Positions 40,260 through 46,354 of a DNA stretch of 46,354 nucleotides are shown piece after piece. The DNA comes from an uncultured Clostridia bacterium (GTDB taxonomy: Bacteria; Bacillota; Clostridia; Christensenellales; UBA3700): NCBI GenBank assembly GCA_944381275.1, contig CALWKO010000008.1:1-46354 (forward strand), read 5' to 3'. Numbering within the stretch: the stretch's first letter is position 1; every line of letters starts with the position of its first letter. The translations under genes were made by a program, and so were the position numbers. The notes under the pieces are model-generated. The model did not search any database. It saw nothing but the letters and a program-made list of their open reading frames with translations, and was not told the DNA's origin.

Positions 40260-41735
40260 TTATTGGGCGCTATCGTCGGAACCGCTGTCTGCGCCGCCGC
40301 CGGGCTTTTCTTCCTCGGCTTCCTGCGCGGGCTGTGCGTCCGCGGGCTGTGCATTATCTTCTGCGGGCTTTGCGTTATTCTCCGCGGGAGCCGCGGCTTC
40401 TTCCATCATCTTCTTCATCTTTTGATATTCCGCAAGGGAGAAGATTACTCCCGCTGCCAGCGCGGCAACCACGAATACAGCTATGGTCACCAAGATCACG
40501 CTCGTGCCGCCGCTTTCCACCTGCGCTTCAGCCTGTGCAAATTCCACCTTGGTAAATTCGGCATACAGCGCCTTTACAGCCGCTTCCATAACGGAGGTAT
40601 TGGTTTTGATCTGATTGTATATCGAGGTAATCTCTTTGGTGAAAGATTCGGGCGCTTGATTGTATGTGGTTTCCGAGGGGGGAGTCCAAGTGGTGGCGGC
40701 TCCTTCGCCGGAAGGGGTGTATCCCAACGATTTATACAGCCTGTTTAAGTCATAGGCTATCTCCACATTCCTTTGGGTGAGGGAGGCTATGCTGCTGTTG
40801 AAAGATTCAAATGTGGCGGCGATATTTACGCTGCTGCTGTCTGCACCGCCGGCTGCCACAAGCTGGCTCACCAATTCATCGCGCTCTGCGGTGAGGGCGT
40901 CGATCTTGTCGGTATTTTCGCTCCTTTCAAGCTCGAGCGCTTCCACCTGAGAGGTGAGGTAATAATAGCTGTTGTCCGATATAAGGACGTAGCCGTTCGT
41001 CGCCTGACCCGTCTTTAACGCGCTCAAATCATCGCCGATTTGACCTTCGGCTTGCGTATGCAGCCGCGAGATGGTGAGGGTATTCGCACTCTCGTTCAGC
41101 GTGGCGGGGACAAAGTCCGCATAGGCGCGGGTGGAAGTAAATCCGTCGTAAGTGGAAAGTATGCTGTTGTATTGATTGCTCAAAGCGCTGAGCTGTGCGT
41201 CGTAAGTGGTGGCGTTTGCAAACTCACTCTCCCAAGTGGAGTAATTGCGGGTGGCAAGGCGGGTGTTCACTTCCAGGACGTATTTTTCTGCAACGGCGCG
41301 CATAAAGGCGGTTGCCTGCTCAAAGCTGTCAAAATAGCCGGACGTGGTTTGGATAGTGTACCTTGAAGTGTATGTAACCGTTTCGCCTTCCTGGGCGGGA
41401 ACGGCGTTGTCGATTATCTTAATTCCGCCCGAGGACAGCTTTGTGATGTCCAAGGAAGAGAATTGCTCGCCGCCGTCGTCCTTGATCTCCTGCAGGCTTT
41501 CGGCATATACCAACGAATTGATGTTGAAACTCGTGCCGTCGGGGTAGCCGGAGGTGGGGGATTTAAGGTCGAAGGAGAGGGAGTATGTATCCTTGCCGTT
41601 GTTGAGCACAAAAGCCGTGAGCAGTGCGCACACGATAGCCAAAACCAAAGCGATCGCAACGATTATGACGAGGCGCTTTTTGATTATCCTGAACACCGCA
41701 GACCAATTTATGTGAGATTCAAATTCTTCTTCCAT
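40260..41735 (-). CDS. Wzz-like polysaccharide co-polymerase / chain-length determinant
   Basis: 491 aa from the ATG at 41735 (AAGGATAAGG upstream); a GTG at 41771 in frame has no ribosome site. Topology is that of PCP proteins: one membrane helix near the N-terminus (about 21-43), a long extracytoplasmic region with predicted coiled-coil segments (VEALELERSENTDKIDAL), and a second helix at about 411-434. The C-terminal cytosolic tail is rich in A, P, E, D and Q (low complexity). No autokinase domain follows and no glycosyltransferase or flippase genes are adjacent. It could regulate chain length of capsule, teichoic or exopolysaccharide made elsewhere. An anchor-type membrane protein of other function is possible. 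Confidence 0.68.
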   Translation of the reverse strand: MEEEFESHINWSAVFRIIKKRLVIIVAIALVLAIVCALLTAFVLNNGKDTYSLSFDLKSPTSGYPDGTSFNINSLVYAESLQEIKDDGGEQFSSLDITKLSSGGIKIIDNAVPAQEGETVTYTSRYTIQTTSGYFDSFEQATAFMRAVAEKYVLEVNTRLATRNYSTWESEFANATTYDAQLSALSNQYNSILSTYDGFTSTRAYADFVPATLNESANTLTISRLHTQAEGQIGDDLSALKTGQATNGYVLISDNSYYYLTSQVEALELERSENTDKIDALTAERDELVSQLVAAGGADSSSVNIAATFESFNSSIASLTQRNVEIAYDLNRLYKSLGYTPSGEGAATTWTPPSETTYNQAPESFTKEITSIYNQIKTNTSVMEAAVKALYAEFTKVEFAQAEAQVESGGTSVILVTIAVFVVAALAAGVIFSLAEYQKMKKMMEEAAAPAENNAKPAEDNAQPADAQPAQEAEEEKPGGGADSGSDDSAQ

Positions 41736-41906
41736 AGTCCTTATCCTTTGCTTTCTCCTGTGTTTGAGCACTATTTATAGTATTAGTTAATGAGAAAAAT
41801 ACATTACCTCAATAAACAATTATAAAGATAAAATGTTCAATTGTCAATAATATTCCCGCACAATTCGCGAAAACTTTTATTTAATTTAATATTTTATATT
41901 ATAACG

Positions 41907-41997
41907 CCTTTTGCCGCAGGCTCCCTGGAAAGCCGCCTCGCCTTTATCGGATAACTCCCGCTAGCATATATTTGTCCGTAAACAGGGCGGCAAAAGG
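41907..41997. other. 11-bp inverted repeat enclosing a structured 69-nt core
   Basis: CCTTTTGCCGC (41907-41917) pairs perfectly with GCGGCAAAAGG (41987-41997). Inside, GGCT and AGCC (around 41919-41934) form a small hairpin. It matches none of the riboswitch classes I could compare (FMN, TPP, SAM, cobalamin, glycine, c-di-GMP, ZTP, fluoride). It ends immediately before the -35 of the pflB promoter. The rest of the 483-nt gap holds promoters and AT-rich sequence. Confidence 0.6.
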
Positions 41998-42026
41998 TTG
42001 CAATACAATATATTGTGTGGTATAAT
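41998..42026 (+). promoter_or_regulatory. pflB upstream promoter with palindrome
   Basis: TTGCAA (41998-42003), 17 nt, TATAAT (42021-42026). The perfect palindrome ACAATATATTGT (42005-42016) sits in the spacer, a probable operator. It gives a leader of about 185 nt. Confidence 0.7.
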
Positions 42027-42144
42027 CAAAACGCAATCAAGATATTGCGGTGTTCCGAGCGTGGATAAAATGTACCGTTTGTATCACTTTCGGGCATAAG
42101 CTCCGCCTTGTTTCTCATCGCAGGCGGCGCAATAAGGGGGTTAA

Positions 42145-42187
42145 GTTGCAATTGCAACAGTATAATTCCCCTCGGCGGCGGTATAAT
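42145..42187 (+). promoter_or_regulatory. palindrome and second -10 boxes before pflB
   Basis: GTTGCAATTGCAAC (42145-42158) is a 14-bp perfect palindrome directly before TATAAT at 42161-42166, and another TATAAT lies at 42182-42187. Neither has a good -35, so an activator site such as a redox regulator is possible. GAGAGG at 42207-42212 is the pflB ribosome site. Confidence 0.5.
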
Positions 42188-42218
42188 ACATTCGAAAATA
42201 AATTTGAGAGGTAGATAA

Positions 42219-44441
42219 ATGGAAGCCTGGAGAGATTTTGTTAAGGGCAATTGGAATAACGCCATCGACGTGCGTGATTTCATCAACTTGAACTACACGC
42301 CTTACGACGGCGACGCCTCCTTCCTCAGCGGTCCCACCGAGCGCACCAAGACGGTGTACGCCCACGTGGAAGAGCTTTTGAAGGAAGAACATCGCAAGGG
42401 CGTGCTGGACGTGGACACGGAGCACGTTTCGTCCATCCTCGCTTTCCCTCCCGGCTATGTGGACAAGGACAGGGACATCATCGTCGGCTTGCAGACGGAC
42501 GCACCCTTAAAGAGGGCGGTCAACCCGTTTGCGGGACTTAGGATGTGCAAGCAGGCGTGCGAGGCTTACGGTTACAAACTCTCCGATAAGGTGCTGGAAG
42601 AGTTCGCCTACCGCACCACCCACAACGACGCCGTCTTTCACGTTTACAGCAAGGAGATGCGCACCGCCCGCCACACCGGCGTTATCACCGGGCTGCCCGA
42701 CGCATACGCCCGCGGCAGGATAATAGGCGACTACCGCAGGATAGCCCTTTACGGCATGGACTACCTCATTTCCTGCAAGCAGGCGGACAAGGAAGCCCTT
42801 CAGCAAAAGGCGATGACGGAAGAAAACATCCGCCTTATAGAAGAGCTGTATAAGCAGATAGACTTTATGAACAGGCTCAAGACGATGGCGTCGCAATACG
42901 GCTACGACATCTCCCGTCCCGCCGAAACCGCCAAGGAAGCGGTGCAGTGGCTGTACTTCGGCTACCTGGGCGCGGTGAAGGAGCAGAACGGCGCCGCCAA
43001 CTCGATAGGCAGGATCTCCACCTTCCTGGATATCTACTTCGAGCGCGACTTGCGCGAGGGCAGGCTTACGGAAGTTGAGGCGCAGGAGATAATCGACGAC
43101 TTCATCATCAAGCTGCGCCTGGTGCGCCACCTCCGCACCCCCGAATACAACGAAGTGTTCGCCGGCGATCCCACCTGGGTGACCATGTCGGAAGCGGGCA
43201 TCGCCCTGGACGGCAGGCATATGGTCACTAAAAACGCCTACCGCGTGCTCAACACCCTGTATAACTTAGGTTCGTCCGCCGAACCCAACATCACCATACT
43301 GTGGAGTGAAAACCTGCCCGAAACTTACAAGAAGTTCTGCGCAAAAGTTTCCATCGATACCGACTCCATTCAGTACGAAAACGACGACGTCATGCGCCCC
43401 ATCTACGACGACGATTACGCCATAGCGTGCTGCGTTTCCGCAATGCGCGTGGGCAAGCAGATGCAATATTTCGGCGCAAGGTGCAACCTCGCCAAGGTGC
43501 TTTTGATGGCGCTCAACGGCGGCAGGGACGAGATAAGCGGCATCCAAGTGGGCCCCAAGGGCAAGACGTTTAAGGAAGGAGTGCTCAAATACGACGAAGT
43601 TATCAAGGCGTTCAAAAAGTACTGCGCATGGATGGCAAAACTGTACGTAAACACCCTCAACGTCATCCACTACATGCACGACAAGTACGCCTATGAAAGG
43701 CTGATGATGAGCCTTCACGACACCAATGTGGAAAGGCTTATGGCTTTCGGCATAAGCGGCTTTTCCGTGCTGGCGGATAGTTTAAGCGCCATCAAGTACG
43801 CCACCGTCAAGGCGGTCAAGGACGAGCGCGGCATAATCACCGACTTCGTCACCGAGGGCGAATTCCCCAAATACGGCAACGACGACGACAGGGCGGACGA
43901 CATAGCCAAAGCAATTGTGGAATACTTCTATGAGCAGCTTTGCAAGCACAAGAAGTATCGCGGCGCTATCACCACGCTCTCCATCCTCACCATCACTTCC
44001 AACGTGATGTACGGCAAAAAGACGGGCTCCACGCCGGACGGCAGGAAGAAGGGCGAACCCTTCGCACCCGGCGCCAATCCCATGCACGGCAGGGATAACC
44101 ACGGCGCGCTCGCTTCCCTCAACTCGGTGGCAAAGCTGCGCTATTCCTGCTGCCGCGACGGCATCTCGAATACCTTCTCCGTCACGCCCGAAGTGCTGGG
44201 CAAGGGCGAGGAGGAAAGGGTGACCCGCCTCACCCACATGCTGGACGGCTACTTTGCTCAGGACGCACACCACCTCAACGTGAACGTGCTCAACAGGCAA
44301 AAGCTCATCGACGCGATGAACGACCCCACGCTGTATCCCAACCTCACCATCCGCGTGAGCGGCTATGCGGTCAACTTCAACAAGCTCAACCGCGAACAGC
44401 AGCAGGAAGTCATCAACCGCACCTTCCACGCCAAACTGTGA
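42219..44441 (+). CDS. pflB: formate acetyltransferase (pyruvate formate-lyase)
   Basis: 740 aa. Active-site cysteines C404-C405 lie in [14 protein letters not shown], and the glycyl radical G715 in [12 protein letters not shown] near the C-terminus. The enzyme turns pyruvate and CoA into acetyl-CoA and formate without oxygen. Sequence and length fit true PFL rather than the diol dehydratase or choline lyase relatives, which lack the double Cys. The activase gene follows with a 1-nt overlap (TGATG). Confidence 0.97.
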   Translation: MEAWRDFVKGNWNNAIDVRDFINLNYTPYDGDASFLSGPTERTKTVYAHVEELLKEEHRKGVLDVDTEHVSSILAFPPGYVDKDRDIIVGLQTDAPLKRAVNPFAGLRMCKQACEAYGYKLSDKVLEEFAYRTTHNDAVFHVYSKEMRTARHTGVITGLPDAYARGRIIGDYRRIALYGMDYLISCKQADKEALQQKAMTEENIRLIEELYKQIDFMNRLKTMASQYGYDISRPAETAKEAVQWLYFGYLGAVKEQNGAANSIGRISTFLDIYFERDLREGRLTEVEAQEIIDDFIIKLRLVRHLRTPEYNEVFAGDPTWVTMSEAGIALDGRHMVTKNAYRVLNTLYNLGSSAEPNITILWSENLPETYKKFCAKVSIDTDSIQYENDDVMRPIYDDDYAIACCVSAMRVGKQMQYFGARCNLAKVLLMALNGGRDEISGIQVGPKGKTFKEGVLKYDEVIKAFKKYCAWMAKLYVNTLNVIHYMHDKYAYERLMMSLHDTNVERLMAFGISGFSVLADSLSAIKYATVKAVKDERGIITDFVTEGEFPKYGNDDDRADDIAKAIVEYFYEQLCKHKKYRGAITTLSILTITSNVMYGKKTGSTPDGRKKGEPFAPGANPMHGRDNHGALASLNSVAKLRYSCCRDGISNTFSVTPEVLGKGEEERVTRLTHMLDGYFAQDAHHLNVNVLNRQKLIDAMNDPTLYPNLTIRVSGYAVNFNKLNREQQQEVINRTFHAKL

Positions 44442-45169
44442 TGCAGGCGCCCATACATTCTGAAGAAAGTTTCGCAACCCTGGACGGAACGGGCATTCGC
44501 TATGCCGTGTTCCTTCAGGGTTGTCCCTTTAAGTGCGCATACTGCCACAATCCCGACACTCAGCCCTTCGCCGGCGGCACGCCCGTGCAGGCGGACGATC
44601 TGGTGAAAAAAATCCTGCGCTACAAGACGTACTTCAAGGGCGGCGGAGGAGTGACTTTCAGCGGGGGTGAACCTCTTCTTCACGCGCAATTCATCTTGGA
44701 GTGCGAGCAAAAACTCGCCGCCTTCGGCATAGGCTGCGCTCTGGATACTTCGGGCGCCGTACCGCTAAATGACGCTGTTAGGGCGGCTGTTGACCATTCC
44801 GAGATGGTCATTCTGGACATAAAAATGCCAAACGAAGAAGGGTATGAAAAGTACATTCACGGCTCGATGAAAAACCCTCTTGCCCTCTTTGACTATTGCG
44901 TAAGCAACGGCAAGCGCCTTTGGCTTAGGACGGTCATCGTCCCCGGCATAAACGACAGGGAGGAGGACGTAGAAAGCTACCTCGCACTTATCGGCGAGCG
45001 CATCAAAGGGGTGGAGAAGTACGAGCTGCTCGCCTTCCACACCCTCGGCTTTTCAAAATACGAAAAGTTGGGCTGGGAAAACCCGTTGAAGGACACTCCC
45101 GCCCTTACAAACGAGCGGCTCGCCGCCCTGCAAACCTACCTTGACGGCAGGATAAAGGAGATATTATGA
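44441..45169 (+). CDS. pflA: pyruvate formate-lyase activating enzyme (radical SAM)
   Basis: 242 aa from the ATG at 44441, which shares one base with the pflB stop. The radical SAM cluster motif CPFKCAYC gives C28, C32 and C35 (CX3CX2C). GVTFSGGEPLLH is the GGE motif binding SAM. It makes the glycyl radical on PflB in the cytosol, using flavodoxin or ferredoxin electrons. There is no extra ferredoxin insertion, so it is the short PflA type. Confidence 0.97.
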   Translation: MQAPIHSEESFATLDGTGIRYAVFLQGCPFKCAYCHNPDTQPFAGGTPVQADDLVKKILRYKTYFKGGGGVTFSGGEPLLHAQFILECEQKLAAFGIGCALDTSGAVPLNDAVRAAVDHSEMVILDIKMPNEEGYEKYIHGSMKNPLALFDYCVSNGKRLWLRTVIVPGINDREEDVESYLALIGERIKGVEKYELLAFHTLGFSKYEKLGWENPLKDTPALTNERLAALQTYLDGRIKEIL

Positions 45170-45609
45170 AGGAAAAAAACAGGGGCGACCTCGCCGCGGA
45201 GAACTTCTTAAAAGGCTACAACTGCGCCCAATCTGTGGCGATGGCTTTCGCCGACCTCACCCCCCTTACCGCCGATGAAATAAGGCGCGCTTCCCACGCC
45301 TTTGGCGGCGGCTTCGGGCGCACGCGCGGCATGTGCGGCGCGCTCGCTTCCTGCGGCATGATCTTGGGACTTGTAATGAAGGAATCGGGCGACATCCAAG
45401 CGGACAAGACGGAACTTTACCGCCGCGTGCAGGAAGTCTATTCCCTGTTCAAAGAAGCCTTCGGCACCACAAGCTGCTCCGAACTGCTGGAAAACGTCAC
45501 AAGCGTCAAGGGCGGCTTCGCCCCCCAGCCCCGCGACGAGGAATACTACGCCACCCGCCCGTGTTTGAAGATAGTAAGAAAGACGGCGGAGATTTTGGGG
45601 AGTACCTAG
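45166..45609 (+). CDS. C_GCAxxG_C_C family protein
   Basis: 147 aa. The family is named after spaced cysteines, seen here as C20 in YNCAQSV, C57 and C63 in GMCGALASCGMILG, C104 in TTSCSELL and C133 in RPCLKIV. Such proteins are common in anaerobes, are sometimes linked to redox or metal enzymes and have no settled function. The ATG overlaps the pflA stop as ATGA, so it is translated with the PFL pair. A role in protecting or supporting the radical enzyme is a guess. Start is firm because of the overlap. Confidence 0.88.
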   Translation: MKEKNRGDLAAENFLKGYNCAQSVAMAFADLTPLTADEIRRASHAFGGGFGRTRGMCGALASCGMILGLVMKESGDIQADKTELYRRVQEVYSLFKEAFGTTSCSELLENVTSVKGGFAPQPRDEEYYATRPCLKIVRKTAEILGST

Positions 45610-45650
45610 GGGAATGATTTTTTCAAGTCGCAATAGAATTATTGCGAGCA

Positions 45651-45888
45651 CACCCGTAGCCGTCCCCAAAAGGGCACTTTGAGCGCGGTCTTTTCGGGCA
45701 GCGTGACGCTGCACCCTTAACCGCCTTGAAGAAAGGTATAAGAGAGAATACATTTTTTCTTCGCAAGAGCCATAAGGGGATGCAACGTCCCACGTTGCCG
45801 CGACGCCTTGCACAAACCTGCGCAAAAATCCCATCGCTGAAAGCAAGCATTTTAAAAAAATGTGCCCCTTTGGGGACGGCTACGGGTG
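45651..45888. mobile_element. MITE-like element, 238 bp, 27-bp terminal inverted repeats
   Basis: The ends 45651-45677 and 45862-45888 are inverted repeats matching in 26 of 27 positions, starting CACCCGTAGCCGTCCCC. There is no gene inside. Internal small hairpins include GCAGCG/CGCTGC and GCAACGT/ACGTTGC. The same terminal sequence occurs as a single copy within the hairpin at 25623-25683. No transposase is in the window. Confidence 0.65.
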
Positions 45889-45889
45889 G

Positions 45890-46159
45890 CGTCCCTCAAA
45901 AATCGTGAGATTTTTCGGAAGATACAAATTATGAAGTAAGCGAAAGTTGCGTTTCTTCCGAAAAGTGATATTTTTGGCTAGCGAAATAATAAAGCCTTGA
46001 AGTGACCGAAAGGGAGCACAAGGCTTTTTCTCTTCGCAGAAGCCTATTCACACGCCAAAAGTGATATGCGCCCTCAAACCGCCAAGGCGACGAGAGGGCG
46101 CGTGATATTTTTGGAGATACAGTTTGCCGCGAGCGGCAAACGCTCTCCAAAAGTTGCGG
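45890..46159. repeat. tandem array of hairpins joined by ATATCAC heptamers (island 2, inverted)
   Basis: Read on the minus strand: CCGCAAC (46159-46153); arms TTTTGGAGA 46152-46144 and 46117-46109; ATATCAC 46108-46102; arms GCGCCCTC 46101-46094 and 46075-46068; ATATCAC 46067-46061; arms TTTTGGC 46060-46054 and 45978-45972; ATATCAC 45971-45965; arms TTTTCGGAAGA 45964-45954 and 45922-45912; ATCTCAC 45911-45905; then GATTTTTGAGGGACG 45904-45890. All junctions are exact. The third loop holds an extra terminator-like hairpin (AAAGCCTTG 45991-45999, CAAGGCTTT 46019-46027). Confidence 0.88.
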
Positions 46160-46354
46160 CTCCGCAAAGCGGGTTTACAACTACTCTTCCTTATTGCGAA
46201 AGTTATCCACTCTACCACTATGAACTGTTTGTTTGGGCGGAGATGTAAGGGGCGCGTGGAGATTTGCCCTGCAAATCTCTTTGCGCGGCGTAGAGATATG
46301 TATCGATACCCGACCAAGTAATCAGCCTTCCTTATAAAAAATAACGATACCCGA
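46160..46354. repeat. conserved flank of island 2, no gene
   Basis: Read on the minus strand the stretch from about 46240 to 46160 contains TAGAGTG, CGCAATAAG, GTAAACCCGC and CCGCAAC, parallel to 25840-25900 before island 1. GAGATTTGC (46259-46267) and GCAAATCTC (46271-46279) form a hairpin, and 46271-46290 repeats 25732-25751. No gene is visible up to the window end. Confidence 0.6.

Noticed and set aside
41907..41997. Known riboswitch upstream of pflB
   Set aside because: The conserved loops of the ZTP, TPP, glycine, SAM, cobalamin, c-di-GMP and fluoride classes were not found.

Overview
The window looks like a chromosomal piece of an anaerobic, fermentative Bacillota (Clostridia-like) bacterium, plausibly an uncultured gut commensal. 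The reasons are pyruvate formate-lyase with its activase, lacZ and alpha-L-fucosidase genes, an FMN-riboswitch-controlled ECF vitamin transporter, strong AGGAGG-type ribosome sites, sigma-A-type promoters and U-tailed terminators. Most housekeeping genes are G+C-rich. The first gene is visibly richer in AAA, ATA and AAT codons. The taxonomic placement is inference.

Layout: (1) 1-477 repeat-rich, no gene. (2) 478-4041 a large protein with two TIR/DUF4062-like alpha/beta domains and a long TPR-like tail, then a PI-PLC lipoprotein. (3) 5221-10380 a MarR, iron-sulfur flavoprotein and heterodimeric ABC exporter operon. (4) 10393-11374 a truncated GH35 mini-gene, tRNA-Arg(CCG) and an array of palindromic/tandem repeats. 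(5) 11375-18304 an acidic zinc-ribbon protein, a PepV-like dipeptidase, gltX and lacZ. (6) 18470-23578 copA carrying a fused C-terminal CopZ domain with its own internal ribosome site, DAHP synthase and a DUF4143 ATPase. (7) 23733-25570 an APH-like kinase and a riboflavin-type ECF S component behind an FMN riboswitch. (8) 25623-26164 a hairpin array. (9) A stand-alone GlmU-type acetyltransferase and glmM, convergent with a TetR, P1-peptidase and fucosidase operon. (10) 31396-40196 a complete arginine operon, argG-H-C-J-B-D-F plus a coupled GNAT, behind a cluster of ARG boxes. (11) A Wzz-like polysaccharide co-polymerase, then pflB-pflA and a C_GCAxxG_C_C protein. (12) 45610-46354 a second hairpin array and a MITE-like element.

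How the genes work together: argJ regenerates N-acetylglutamate, argB/C/D/F make citrulline, and argG/H make arginine. The GNAT could prime the acetyl cycle. GlmM and the GlmU-like acetyltransferase give two consecutive steps towards UDP-GlcNAc. PflA activates PflB. MarR and TetR appear to control their own operons through palindromes inside their promoters.

The least explained structure is non-coding. Two intergenic islands about 20 kb apart, in opposite orientation, are tandem chains of different hairpins. The hairpins are joined directly by a conserved heptamer, usually ATATCAC, and several hairpins are shared between the islands. Together with the TIR/TPR gene, the copA-copZ internal start and the GH35 mini-gene, these are the main leads.
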